Below are positions 1 through 8,600 of a stretch of 64,000 nucleotides of DNA, in pieces. Both the position numbers and the translations under genes were made by a program. The DNA comes from CAVRJC01 sp963721435 (GTDB lineage: Bacteria; Actinomycetota; Acidimicrobiia; IMCC26256; DASPTH01). The stretch spans positions 310,001 through 374,000 of the forward strand of contig CAVRJC010000005.1 in NCBI GenBank assembly GCA_963721435.1, in the 5' to 3' direction. The number at the start of each line of letters is the position of its first letter. The first letter of the stretch is position 1. The notes beneath the pieces are model-generated. The model worked only from the letters and a program-made list of their open reading frames with translations, had not been told where the DNA came from and ran no database searches.

Positions 1-878
1 ACAGCTCCCGGAGCTGCTGGCGACGGCGGCGAAGCTCTTCGAGTCGCTCGGGATTGTCGGTGACGCGCTCGCTCGCCACGCGGAGCTCCTGCGCGACGTC
101 GTCGAGCTCCGCTTGGGCCGCGCGGACGCGGGCGTCGAGCTCGGCGAACGGCGCGCGACCGGTGAGCGCGTTGACCGCCTCCCCGAGCGCGTCGAGACCG
201 GGGCCCTCGATCGCGTCGTGGGCGCGCGCGAGGGCCTCGCGGTGCGAGGCCGCGTCGGCGAGCAGCGCCTCTTCCTGCTCGAGCACCGCTTCCTCGTCGG
301 CGTCGACGATCGCCGCGGCCGCGATCTCGTTCACCTGGAAGCGCAGCAGGTCGACTTCGCGGGCGCGCGCCCGCTCGTCACCGCCGAGCGACGCGAGATC
401 GTGGGCAACCGCGCGAGCTTCGGCCCGCGCGGCGCGGTACTCGGCCAAGCGCCCGCAGGGCCGGCTGTCCCGCGTAGCGGTCGAGCGCGCCGCGCTGCAC
501 CGCGGGATCGAGCAGGGTCTGGTGCGCGTGCTGCCCGTGCAGGTCGACGAGGCAAGCGCCGCGCTCGGCGAGCTCGCCGACGGTCGCGAGCCGCCCGTCG
601 ATGTAGGCACGACTGCGGCCGTCGCGAGGTACGACCCGCGTCAGCACGATCTCGGTACCGGCCTCGGGGTCCACGAATCGGCCTTCCACGCGCGCCTCGT
701 CGGCGCCGTCACGAACGAGTGACGTGTCGGCACGACCGCCGACGAGCAGCTCGAGCGCCTCGACCAGGAGCGTCTTGCCCGCGCCGGTCTCCCCGGTGAT
801 CGCGGTGAGGCCGCCGCCGAGGACGAGATCGAGATCGGCGACGATGCCGAGATCGACGACGTGGAGCTCGAGGAGCAT
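1..878 (-). CDS. recN: DNA repair protein RecN (5' part, frameshifted, runs off the left edge)
   Basis: RecN is an SMC-like ATPase that acts in double-strand break repair. The start at 878 gives MLLELHVVDLG, with a Walker A motif GETGAGKT near residues 29-36 and the RecN-typical LVDLHGQHAHQ segment near residue 125. After about position 452 the original frame degrades. The next frame continues convincingly from LAEYRAARAEARA through VDLLRFQVNEIAA and a long Glu/Ala-rich coiled coil to the window edge. The break fits one extra base in GCGCTTGGCC. The gene starts 4 nt after the nadK stop, the same nadK-recN order as in M. tuberculosis. Only about half of a typical 550-590 aa protein is present. 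The family call is safe; the break is probably a sequence error. Confidence 0.9.
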
Positions 879-882
879 CGCG

Positions 883-1710
883 TCAGCGATCGGAGAGGCC
901 GAACTTGGCCTTCAGGATCTGGTGGAAGTCACGGAGCCCGAGGGTGACGATGCGAGCGGGATGCTTCCCGCCGGTGCACGACACCGCGTCACCACCTGCG
1001 AGATTGCCGAGCTCGAGCCCATCGGCGGTGAGGACGACGCTGCGGTCCTCGCACACGACGAAGCGCACCGACTCGTCGGCGTCGAGCACGAGGGAGCGAT
1101 CGAACAACATGTGCGGCGATACCGGCGTGAGGAGCAGGCACCGGTGACGGGGCGACACGATCGGCCCGCGCGCGGAGAACGAGTAGGCAGTGGAGCCCGT
1201 CGGCGTCGCGACGATCACACCGTCGGCGGCATACGTGGTGAACGGCGCGCCGTTGATCTCCACTTCGAGTCGCACCAGGCGACCGGTGTGCACCTTCTCG
1301 AGCACCGCCTCGTTGAGTGCGTACCACTTGCCGCGCGCGGGACCGTCCGACTCGACGGTGATCTCGAGCACCATGCGCTCGGTGACTTCGTAGTCGCCGG
1401 CGATGACGCGTTCGAGCGCGGCCGGGAGATCCTGCGGCTCGACCTCGGTGAGGTAGCCGAGCTGCCCGACGTTGACGCCCAGCACCGGGACACCGGCTTC
1501 GTAGGCGAGGTCGACCGCGCGGAGCATGGTGCCGTCACCACCCAACGACACGACCACATCGAGACCGTCGGCGAACGTGCTGGGGCTCGCGGCGTCGGGT
1601 GTGCGCACGTCGATGCCGTGCTCCGCCAGCACCGCGGTGACCTTGGCCGCGAGCTCGAGCGCCTGCGGGCGATCCGGATGCATGACCACCCCGACGGCGC
1701 GCGCGGTCAT
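883..1710 (-). CDS. nadK: NAD kinase
   Basis: Phosphorylates NAD to NADP. The ATG at 1710 starts MTARAVGVVMHPDRP, a normal NadK N-terminus, and gives 275 aa, the usual length. The catalytic GGDGTMLRA motif lies near residue 58, and the conserved NEAVLEK, TPTGSTAYSFSARGP and TPVSPHMLFDRS segments follow in order. In the sequence as given this frame is open upstream into tlyA, so the two read as one 538-residue polypeptide. I treat nadK as a separate gene because the next frame ends tlyA with a TGA that overlaps this ATG as ATGA, a common coupling arrangement. The order tlyA-nadK-recN is conserved in actinobacteria. Confidence 0.93.
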   Translation of the reverse strand: MTARAVGVVMHPDRPQALELAAKVTAVLAEHGIDVRTPDAASPSTFADGLDVVVSLGGDGTMLRAVDLAYEAGVPVLGVNVGQLGYLTEVEPQDLPAALERVIAGDYEVTERMVLEITVESDGPARGKWYALNEAVLEKVHTGRLVRLEVEINGAPFTTYAADGVIVATPTGSTAYSFSARGPIVSPRHRCLLLTPVSPHMLFDRSLVLDADESVRFVVCEDRSVVLTADGLELGNLAGGDAVSCTGGKHPARIVTLGLRDFHQILKAKFGLSDR

Positions 1711-2499
1711 GCGTGGGCCTCGCTCGACGCAGGCGTCGAGCACGTCGATCGCGACCACCGGGCCGGTCCGGTTGCCGCGGACCAGGAATTCGACATTGCC
1801 GTCGGCGCCGCGTAGCGGCGACACCATGACGTCGACCACGAACAAACCCGACGACTCCAGTCCGAGCACGACCTCGCGGAGCACCGCGCGGTGCACGTCG
1901 GGATCGCGCACGATGCCGCCTTTGCCCACCCGCGCGCGGCCGGCCTCGAACTGCGGCTTCACCAGCAGCACGAGATCGGCGCCGGCCGTGGTGCAACGCA
2001 CGAGCGCGGGCGCGACGGTACGGAGCGAGATGAAGGACAGGTCGGCGACCGCGAGATCCACCGCACCGCCGAGGTGCTCCGGCTCGAGGTTGCGGGCGTT
2101 GGTACGTTCGAGCACCGTCACCCGCGCGTCGGTGCGCAGGGCCCACGCCAGCTGGCCGCGCCCCACGTCGACCGCGAGGACCGACGCCGCGCCGGCCTGC
2201 AGGAGGCAGTCGGTGAACCCGCCGGTCGACGCACCGAGGTCGAGCGCCCGCGTGCCCGCGACCGGCACTGCGAAGCGGTCGAGCGCGGCGGCCAGCTTCT
2301 CGCCGCCGCGCGAGACGAAGCGCGGGGCCTCACCCTGGAGCTGGATGGGCTCCGCGGGGTCGACGAGGCGCGCCGGAGCGTCCGCACGACTCCCGGCGAC
2401 GAGCACCCTCCCAGCGCTGATGGCTTCCACCGCCTGACTTCGGCTTGCGAGCAACCCTCGGCGCACGAGCTCGGCGTCAAGTCGCCGGCGCTGGGTCAT
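1707..2499 (-). CDS. tlyA: TlyA family rRNA 2'-O-methyltransferase
   Basis: TlyA methylates 16S and 23S rRNA ribose and sets capreomycin sensitivity in mycobacteria. An S4 RNA-binding domain covers residues 1-60 (RLDAELVRRGLLASRSQA). An FtsJ/RrmJ-type SAM domain follows, with ALDLGASTGGFTDCLLQAGA near 85-104, VADLSFISLR near 151-160 and LLVKPQFEAGRARVGKGGIV near 178. As given there is no stop before nadK. Removing one base near 1720-1722 makes the C-terminus LDACVEEAHA followed by TGA at 1709-1707, overlapping the nadK ATG. The length 793 = 3x264+1 fits one inserted base. Function is secure; the exact C-terminus is inferred. Confidence 0.88.
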
Positions 2500-2521
2500 C
2501 CAGCGAGGATACGCGGGAAGG

Positions 2522-3328
2522 TCACCCGAACGCTGCGATGAGACGTGGCGCGAGGTCGCCGAGATCAGCGGCGACGAACGGCGGTGGTGGATCCGGGATC
2601 GCCTCCCCGCCGGGGGGCGCGACCGCCGCGGTCACGCCCGAGAGCACGAGCGCGAAGGGCCACCCGAGCGCGGCGGCGAGGGCGCCGTCAGTGGACGGCC
2701 GATCGCCGACCATCACCCCAGTGGGACCGAGCCGATCCTTGACCAGCTCGACCGTCGGCGGCTCGGGCTTGCCCGCGACCTCCGGCGTGACCCCGGACGC
2801 CGCCGCGACCGCGGCGACGAGTGAGCCGGTGCCGGGCAGCAGGCCACCCGGTATCGGGTAGGTGGCGTCCATGTTGGTGGCGACGAAGTACGCGCCTTCC
2901 CGCACTGCCCGGGCCGTGCGGTCGAGGTCGTCGAAGTCGAAGTCGCGGTGGAAGCCGACGACGACGGCCTCGGCCGGCTCCTCTCGCACTGCTTCCAACC
3001 CGCACGCAGTGAGTGCCTCGATCACACCGGGGCCCGCGCTGGCGAGCACCCGCGTGCCCGGCGCGAACTTCTTGGCCAGGAGCGTCGCGGCCGCGATCGC
3101 GCTCGTGAGCACCTCGTCGGGCGCGGCCGCGAACCCCAGGTGCTGCAGCTTCGCGGCGACGTCGCCGACCGGCATGCTCGAGTTGTTCGACAGGAACGCG
3201 ACGCGCAGCCCCGACGCGCGCAGGGCCTGCACGCCCCCGATCGCCGGGGCGATGACCTCGTCGCCGCGCCACAGCACGCCGTCGAGGTCGAGGCAGACGA
3301 CGGGCGATTCCGTGCCCGTGTCGCTCAC
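2522..3328 (-). CDS. HAD superfamily phosphatase, NagD-like
   Basis: A 268-residue HAD hydrolase of the NagD/4-nitrophenylphosphatase type. The nucleophile motif is CLDLDGVLWRGDE near residues 12-24. Motif II is LSNNSS near 46-51, and motifs III/IV appear as AGKPEPPTVELVKDR and MVGDRPSTDGALAAALG near 185-220. A C2-type cap lies in between. The substrate cannot be read from the sequence. The start overlaps the stop of the upstream TPR gene (3325) by 4 bp, so the two are probably translationally coupled. A HAD phosphatase also lies between a TPR gene and tlyA in M. tuberculosis, which supports a conserved cluster of unknown joint role. Confidence 0.85.
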   Translation of the reverse strand: MSDTGTESPVVCLDLDGVLWRGDEVIAPAIGGVQALRASGLRVAFLSNNSSMPVGDVAAKLQHLGFAAAPDEVLTSAIAAATLLAKKFAPGTRVLASAGPGVIEALTACGLEAVREEPAEAVVVGFHRDFDFDDLDRTARAVREGAYFVATNMDATYPIPGGLLPGTGSLVAAVAAASGVTPEVAGKPEPPTVELVKDRLGPTGVMVGDRPSTDGALAAALGWPFALVLSGVTAAVAPPGGEAIPDPPPPFVAADLGDLAPRLIAAFG

Positions 3329-3690
3329 GTGGGCTCGTCGAGCGTGCGCTCGAGTGCCTGCCGGTAGTCCTCGTTGTGCGGCCGCATCGCGACCGCCAGC
3401 TTGAGGTGACCGCGAGCGCCGATGCGGTCACCCTGGCGCAGGAGGCACAGCCCCAGGCCGAAGTGCGCGTAGTCGTTCACGGGGTCGATCTCCAGTGCCC
3501 GTTCGAACTCCTCGCGCGCGGCCGGGAAGCGGCCGGTGCGGAAGTAGGCGCGGGCGAGGGTCTCTCGCACCGAGCCCTTGTCGGGCTCGAGGTCTCGGAC
3601 CTGCTCGAGGAGCACGACCGCGGCGTGCGGGTTCTCCGTCGCGAGGAGACGAGAGCCCTCCTGGAACGACTCGTATGCCGACTTCATCAC
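3325..3690 (-). CDS. Small tetratricopeptide-repeat protein
   Basis: A 121-residue protein made almost entirely of TPR helices. Segments such as ALAEA-like AREEFERALEIDPVNDYAHF and GLCLLRQGDRIGARGHLKLA mark two to three repeats between about residues 30 and 110. It starts with two adjacent Met codons (MMKSAYESFQEG); either may be used. There is no signal peptide or membrane segment, so it is presumably a cytoplasmic protein-interaction module. It overlaps the HAD phosphatase start by 4 bp and is divergent from the DUF1015 gene, so a promoter probably lies in 3691-3745. Partner and function are unknown. Confidence 0.8.
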   Translation of the reverse strand: MMKSAYESFQEGSRLLATENPHAAVVLLEQVRDLEPDKGSVRETLARAYFRTGRFPAAREEFERALEIDPVNDYAHFGLGLCLLRQGDRIGARGHLKLAVAMRPHNEDYRQALERTLDEPT

Positions 3691-3745
3691 GCTGTCTCTC
3701 TACTATGCGGGCAACATTTCACAAGCCCCCGAACGAACGGCGCCG

Positions 3746-4951
3746 GTGCCCCAGTTTCTTCCCTTCCGAGGAATTCGCTACGTGCGCGGCGGCGTGCTCG
3801 ACCCGGTGTGCGCTCCACCCTACGACGTGATCGAGCCCGAGGAGCGCGCTGCGCTGCTCGCTCGCGACCCGCACAACTCGGTGCGCCTCATCCTTCCCGA
3901 CACCTACGACGGCGCGGCCGCGACGCTCCGGGCGTGGCAGGACGAGGGCGTGCTCGGCCCCGACGCGACGCCGTCGTTCTCGGTCTACCGCATGACCTTC
4001 ACCGACGAGACCGGTCGCACCCGACAGACCACCGGGGTGATCGGCGCGCTCGCGCTCGAGGGCCTCGGCACCGCGATCCTGCCGCACGAGCGCACGCTTC
4101 CCAAGGCCAAGACCGACCGACTGGAGCTGCTGCGCACGACGCGCGCGAACACCGACCCGATCTGGGGCCTCTCCCTCGCGACCGGCTTGTCGGGTCTGCT
4201 CGGCACCGACGCCGAGCCGCTCGCCACCGCACGTGACGACGACGGCGGGGTGCACGAGCTGTTCCGGCTCGAAGCCGCGGATCGTGTCGATGCGATCGCG
4301 CGTGCGGTTGCGAGCGCCTCGCTCGTGCTCGCCGACGGTCACCACCGCTTCGAGACCGCGTCGACCTACGCCGCCGAGCGCGACGCCGACGACGTCGAAG
4401 ACCCGGGCGCGCACTCGATCATGGCGCTTGTCGTCGAGCTCGCACCCGACGAGCTCTGGGTGCAGCCGATCCACCGCATGATCACCGGCGTCGACGCCCG
4501 AACATTGCGTGCCGGCCTGGCCGCCTGCTTCGACGTCCGCCCCGCCGGCACGAACGTGCCCGAAGCGGTCGCCGCGCTCGAACACGACATGGTGCGCACC
4601 GGCGCACTGGGCCTCGTCGACACCGACGGCCTCGCGCTCCTCGTACCCCGCCCGGAGCTCGGCGACCGCCTGAACGATCTGCCGAAGTCGATTCGTGACG
4701 TCGACGCCGCACGCTTCGACGTCGGCGTGCTCCCCGCGTTGGGTGACGCCGAGGTGACCTATCGCCACGACGCGGCGGCGACCGCGGCGCACGTCGACAA
4801 GGGCACGGTCGACGCCGCGATCCTGCTCCGCGCGGTCACCGTCGACCAGATCCGCGCCGCGGCCGACGCCGGCGTGCGGATGCCGCAGAAGACCACGTTC
4901 TTCGCGCCGAAGCCCCGCACCGGGATGGTGTTCCGCAGCCTCGATCTCTGA
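3746..4951 (+). CDS. DUF1015 family protein
   Basis: A 401-residue DUF1015 protein on the plus strand. I chose the GTG at 3746 (M-PQFLPFRGIRYV) because the family begins with this F-PF-G-RY pattern followed by PPYDVIEPEERAALLARDPHN; upstream in-frame codons lie in the opposite gene. Other family marks are ILPHERTLPKAKTDRLELLR near 105, ADGHHRFETASTYAAER near 200 and the C-terminal MPQKTTFFAPKPRTGMVFRSL. The biochemical function is not established. It runs against the genome-wide minus-strand trend here and converges on korB with only 30 bp between stops. No cofactor motif was recognised. Confidence 0.85.
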   Translation: MPQFLPFRGIRYVRGGVLDPVCAPPYDVIEPEERAALLARDPHNSVRLILPDTYDGAAATLRAWQDEGVLGPDATPSFSVYRMTFTDETGRTRQTTGVIGALALEGLGTAILPHERTLPKAKTDRLELLRTTRANTDPIWGLSLATGLSGLLGTDAEPLATARDDDGGVHELFRLEAADRVDAIARAVASASLVLADGHHRFETASTYAAERDADDVEDPGAHSIMALVVELAPDELWVQPIHRMITGVDARTLRAGLAACFDVRPAGTNVPEAVAALEHDMVRTGALGLVDTDGLALLVPRPELGDRLNDLPKSIRDVDAARFDVGVLPALGDAEVTYRHDAAATAAHVDKGTVDAAILLRAVTVDQIRAAADAGVRMPQKTTFFAPKPRTGMVFRSLDL

Positions 4952-4981
4952 CCCGCCCGCCCGTGAGGGCGTGTCAGTGCG

Positions 4982-6064
4982 TCAGTCGACGTCCCACGTG
5001 GCGCCCGACGCCAGCAACGACTCGAGGTCGCCGGGGCCCTGCCGGTCGACCGCACCGACGATCTGGCGCTGCACCTCGTCCTCGTACGTCGCGTGCGACA
5101 CGTCGCGGAACACGCCGATCGGCGTGGGCATCGTGGGCGCGTACGCGAGCCGTGACAACGCGAACGCGAGCGCCGGCGCGCGGCGCGACTCGTCGTGCAC
5201 GAGCAGCTTGTCCTCGCCGACGTCGGCCACGTTCACGATCTCGCACTCGCCGAACGCGTTGAGCACGACACCGCGCTCGCCGTTGTCGCCGAAGCGGATC
5301 GGCTCGCCGTCGTGCAGCTCGATGAGCATCTCGGCGCGTGACTCCTTCGCGGTGATCCCCTCGAACGCGCCGTCGTTGAACACGTTGCAGTTCTGGTAGA
5401 TCTCGAGGAACGCGCCGCCCTCGTGCTCGTGCACCCGCTTGAACATCTCGAGCATGTGCTTGCGGTCCATGTCGTGGGTGCGGGCCACGAAGGTGGCCTC
5501 GGCCGCGAGCGCGACCGAGATCGGGTTGAACGGCGTGTCGAGCGACCCGAACGGCGACGACTTGGTGATCTTCCCGACTTCACTCGTGGGCGAGTACTGA
5601 CCCTTGGTGAGGCCGTAGATCTGGTTGTTGAACATGATGATCTTCAGGCTCACGTTGCGGCGCAGCGCGTGGATCAGGTGGTTGCCACCGATCGAGAGCA
5701 TGTCGCCGTCGCCACCGATCACCCACACGTCGAGGTCGGGGCGCGCCAGTGCCACACCGGTCGCGACCGCGGGCGCGCGACCGTGGATCGAGTGCAGGCC
5801 GTAGGTGTTCATGTAGTACGGGAAGCGCGCCGCGCAGCCGATGCCCGAGACGAACACGAGGTTCTCGGGCTTCACCTGTAGGTCGACGAGCTCGAGTTGG
5901 AGCGCGGCGAGGATGGAGTAGTCGCCACACCCCGGGCACCACCGGACTTCCTGGTCGGACTGGTAGTCCTTGCGGCCGAACTTGACCGCGACCCCTCCAC
6001 CGTTGCTTTCGGCGCCGTTGCTCTCGTTGGTGTCAGCCACGTCGCTTCCGTTGTTGTCAGACAT
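4982..6064 (-). CDS. korB: 2-oxoacid:ferredoxin oxidoreductase, beta subunit
   Basis: Beta, thiamine-diphosphate-binding subunit of a 2-oxoglutarate-type ferredoxin oxidoreductase; 360 aa. After an acidic, Asn/Ser-rich N-terminus (residues 1-30) it has VRWCPGCGDYSILAAL with the cluster-type CPGC, then SGIGCAARFPYYM, and the ThDP motif GGDGDMLSIGGNH followed by FNNQIYGLTKGQ. It converts 2-oxoacid and CoA to acyl-CoA and CO2 while reducing ferredoxin, an alternative to the dehydrogenase complex in actinobacteria. The start overlaps the korA stop by 8 bp (ATGTCTGA), so the subunits are coupled. 2-oxoglutarate is the likely but unproven substrate. Confidence 0.92.
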   Translation of the reverse strand: MSDNNGSDVADTNESNGAESNGGGVAVKFGRKDYQSDQEVRWCPGCGDYSILAALQLELVDLQVKPENLVFVSGIGCAARFPYYMNTYGLHSIHGRAPAVATGVALARPDLDVWVIGGDGDMLSIGGNHLIHALRRNVSLKIIMFNNQIYGLTKGQYSPTSEVGKITKSSPFGSLDTPFNPISVALAAEATFVARTHDMDRKHMLEMFKRVHEHEGGAFLEIYQNCNVFNDGAFEGITAKESRAEMLIELHDGEPIRFGDNGERGVVLNAFGECEIVNVADVGEDKLLVHDESRRAPALAFALSRLAYAPTMPTPIGVFRDVSHATYEDEVQRQIVGAVDRQGPGDLESLLASGATWDVD

Positions 6065-7916
6065 TGATCAACTCCACGAGCTTCGTCTCGATCTCGGCGG
6101 CACTGAACGCGAGCCCCTGCACCTTGGTGAGCGATTGCGCATCGACGAGGAACTCGGCCCGCACCAACTTGGCGAGCTGACCGAGGTTCATCTCCGGTAT
6201 CAGCACCTTGCGATGCGAGCGCAGCACCTCACCGAGGTTCGCGGGGAACGGGTTGACGTGCACGAGGTGGGCGTGCGCGGCCTTCTGGCCCCGGCCCCGC
6301 ACTCGCCGCACCGCCTCGCTGATCGGGCCCCACGTGCTCCCCCATCCGAGGACGAGCACGTCGGCATCGGCGTCGCCGTCGACCACGAGCTCCGGGATGT
6401 CCTTCGCGATCCCCGCCACCTTGTTGGCGCGGATGTGCGTCATGAGCTCGTGGTTCGCGGGCTCGTAGTTGATGTTGCCGGTGCCCTCCTGCTTCTCGAT
6501 GCCACCGATGCGGTGCATGAGGCCGGGCGTGCCGGGGATCGCCCACGGGCGGGCGAGCGTCTCGGGGTCGCGGAGGTACGGCCAGAACTCGTCGCCGTGG
6601 TTCGGCGCCTCGGCGAACGGCACCGAGATGTCGGGCAGCGCGTTCACATCCGGGAGGAGCCACGGCTCGGCGCCGTTGGCCAGGTACCCGTCGGTGAGCA
6701 GGATCACCGGCGTGCGGTACTTCAGTGCGATGCGCACCGCCTCGAACGCCGCGTCGAAGCAGTGGCTGGGCGACTTCGCCGCCACGATCGGCAACGGCGA
6801 CTCGCCGTGGCGGCCGTACATCGCGAGCAAGAGGTCGGACTGCTCGGTCTTGGTCGGGAGCCCGGTGGACGGCCCGCCACGCTGCACGTCGATGAGCACG
6901 AGCGGCAGCTCGAGGCTGATCGCGAGGCCGAGCGCCTCACCCTTGAGGTCGACACCCGGGCCGCTCGTGGCGGTCACGCCGAGCTGACCCGCGAACGCGG
7001 CACCGATCGCGACCGCAGCCGCGGCGATCTCGTCCTCGGCCTGCAGCGTGCGGATACCGAAGTTCTTGAGCTTCGAGAGCTCGTGGAGGATGTCGGAGGC
7101 CGGCGTGATCGGGTACGACGCGTACAGGATCGGCAACGTGGCCTTCTGCGCTCCGGCGACGATGCCGTACGCGACTGCGACGTTGCCGGTGATGTTGCGG
7201 TACTTGCCCGCGGGCAGCGGCGCCGGCGGGATCTCGTAGGTGTGGCCGAACACCTCGGCGGTCTCGCCGAAGTGGAGGCCGGCCTTGAACGCCGCCGCGT
7301 TGGCGTCGTGCACCATCTGCTGCTTGCCGAAGCGCTGGTCGTTCCACGCGAACGTGGGCTCGATCGGCCGCGTGTACATCCAGGAGATCAGGCCGAGGGC
7401 GAAGAAGTTCTTCGAGCGCTCCGCGTCACGCGGCTTCACCCCGAGCTCCTTGCACGCCTCGAGCGTGAGCGTGGTCATCGGCACCTGGATCACGTGGTAG
7501 GCGTCGAGCGAGCCGTCGTCGAGTGGGTTGGCGCTGTAGCCGACCTTGTTGAGGTTGCGCTCGTCGAAGGCGTCCTCGTTGACGAGGATCGTCGACCCGA
7601 TGGGCACCTCGGCGAGGTTGGCCTTGAGCGCGGCGGGGTTCATTGCGACGAGCACGTTGGGCGCGTCGCCCGGCGTGACGATGTCGTCGGCGCTGATGTG
7701 CACCTGGAACGACGACACGCCGGCGATGGTGCCCGCAGGGGCACGGATCTCCGCCGGGTAGTTCGGCATCGTCGCGAGGTCGTTGCCGAACAGCGCGCTG
7801 GCGTCGGTGAACCGATCGCCGGTGAGCTGCATCCCGTCGCCGGAGTCGCCGGCGAAGCGGATGACAACACGCTCGAGACGTTCGGTCTCGACGGGTGTGG
7901 TGGTCTCTGGGCTCAC
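6057..7916 (-). CDS. korA: 2-oxoacid:ferredoxin oxidoreductase, fused gamma-alpha subunit
   Basis: 619 aa, the fused gamma-alpha form found in mycobacteria. The gamma domain comes first (VIRFAGDSGDGMQLTGDRF near 14, then FGNDLATMPNYPAEIRAPAG). The alpha (PYR-like) domain begins near residue 210 with GNVAVAYGIVAGAQK, YASYPITPASDILHEL, LQAEDEIAAAAVAIGAAFAG and TSGPGVDLKGEALGLA. Start: GTG at 7916 (M-SPETTTPVETERLERV), preceded by GAGGTGAGGG at good spacing. Upstream in-frame residues look non-coding. KorA and KorB form an alpha-beta complex that supplies reduced ferredoxin. The 114-nt leader contains no recognised riboswitch. Confidence 0.93.
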   Translation of the reverse strand: MSPETTTPVETERLERVVIRFAGDSGDGMQLTGDRFTDASALFGNDLATMPNYPAEIRAPAGTIAGVSSFQVHISADDIVTPGDAPNVLVAMNPAALKANLAEVPIGSTILVNEDAFDERNLNKVGYSANPLDDGSLDAYHVIQVPMTTLTLEACKELGVKPRDAERSKNFFALGLISWMYTRPIEPTFAWNDQRFGKQQMVHDANAAAFKAGLHFGETAEVFGHTYEIPPAPLPAGKYRNITGNVAVAYGIVAGAQKATLPILYASYPITPASDILHELSKLKNFGIRTLQAEDEIAAAAVAIGAAFAGQLGVTATSGPGVDLKGEALGLAISLELPLVLIDVQRGGPSTGLPTKTEQSDLLLAMYGRHGESPLPIVAAKSPSHCFDAAFEAVRIALKYRTPVILLTDGYLANGAEPWLLPDVNALPDISVPFAEAPNHGDEFWPYLRDPETLARPWAIPGTPGLMHRIGGIEKQEGTGNINYEPANHELMTHIRANKVAGIAKDIPELVVDGDADADVLVLGWGSTWGPISEAVRRVRGRGQKAAHAHLVHVNPFPANLGEVLRSHRKVLIPEMNLGQLAKLVRAEFLVDAQSLTKVQGLAFSAAEIETKLVELINV

Positions 7917-8029
7917 GCGTCCCTCACCTCGTTGTGTGGGCAGTGGCGGTTTCGATGTCGGACGCCGATCTCCGCTCGGGTACGCGTCCCGGGCGGCGGC
8001 TCCGGGCGACTCGGAAGTCGACGGCTGTG

Positions 8030-8057
8030 AGTGTACCGACCACAGCGCGCACTTCAG
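8030..8057 (-). promoter_or_regulatory. Candidate promoter of korA-korB
   Basis: On the minus strand a -10-like TACACT (8035-8030) lies 16 bp downstream of CTGAAG (8057-8052). It sits between the ssb-like terminator hairpin and korA and would give a leader of about 107 nt. The -35 match is weak; this is a guess from spacing only. Confidence 0.3.
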
Positions 8058-8064
8058 GGACCGG

Positions 8065-8092
8065 AGGGGCGTGCCGCACGCGGCGCGCCCCT
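8065..8092 (-). terminator. GC-rich hairpin directly after the ssb-like gene
   Basis: Arms AGGGGCG and CGCCCCT enclose a second paired block GCCGC / GCGGC with single mismatched bases. The hairpin begins at the last base of the stop codon of the ssb-like gene. There is no U-run. Actinobacterial terminators often lack one, so it is a reasonable but untested terminator. Confidence 0.5.
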
Positions 8093-8484
8093 CATTCGAG
8101 AGCCTCGAGCGCGGCGAGCGCCCTCCGGTGCGCGCTCGCCACCTTGCGCCGATCGTGTGCGCGTCCGACGAGCTCGGCCTCGAGATCGACCCGTGAGCCG
8201 ACACCGCCGGGGCGTTGGAAGAATCGCCGCCGCAACCGCCCGACGACCACGACCGCGTCGCCGGCTTCGAGCGTCTCGATCCAGGCCGCGGGGTTCCACA
8301 CCGTGACCGGCACCGAGGTCGTGCGGTCGCCGTCGCCGGCGGCGCCGCCTCCCGGGCATCGCACCCCGAAGGTCGCGAGCCGCGTCCCCGACTCCAGGAC
8401 CCGGATCTCGGGCGCACCGGAGCACGGTCCACAGACCACGCTGATGTTCACGCCGACTTCGAGCTCGTCCGCTCGTGTTGCCAT
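8092..8484 (-). CDS. SSB-like OB-fold protein
   Basis: A 130-residue protein resembling single-stranded DNA-binding protein. The pattern N-I-S-V-V-CG, then P-E-I-R, LATFGVRCPG, RTTSVPVTVWNPAAW, LEAGDAVVVVGRLRRRFFQ and VDLEAELVG follows the OB-fold strands of SSB in order (about residues 12-105). The ATG at 8484 follows GGAAGGGGA at good spacing; upstream residues look non-coding. It lacks the acidic C-terminal tail of canonical SSB and has two extra Cys (CGPCSG), so it is likely a paralogue with a special role rather than the main SSB. It sits alone between korA and the TPR gene, followed by a hairpin. Confidence 0.65.
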   Translation of the reverse strand: MATRADELEVGVNISVVCGPCSGAPEIRVLESGTRLATFGVRCPGGGAAGDGDRTTSVPVTVWNPAAWIETLEAGDAVVVVGRLRRRFFQRPGGVGSRVDLEAELVGRAHDRRKVASAHRRALAALEALE

Positions 8485-8600
8485 CTCGTTCCCCTTCCAC
8501 GTCGTGCACGTGCTGCGGGGAAGTGGGCGGGAAAGTGATGGTTTGCGGTGGCGCGCCGCCACCCTACGACGAGGGTGTGTCAGCTACGTCGAGCCCGAGG

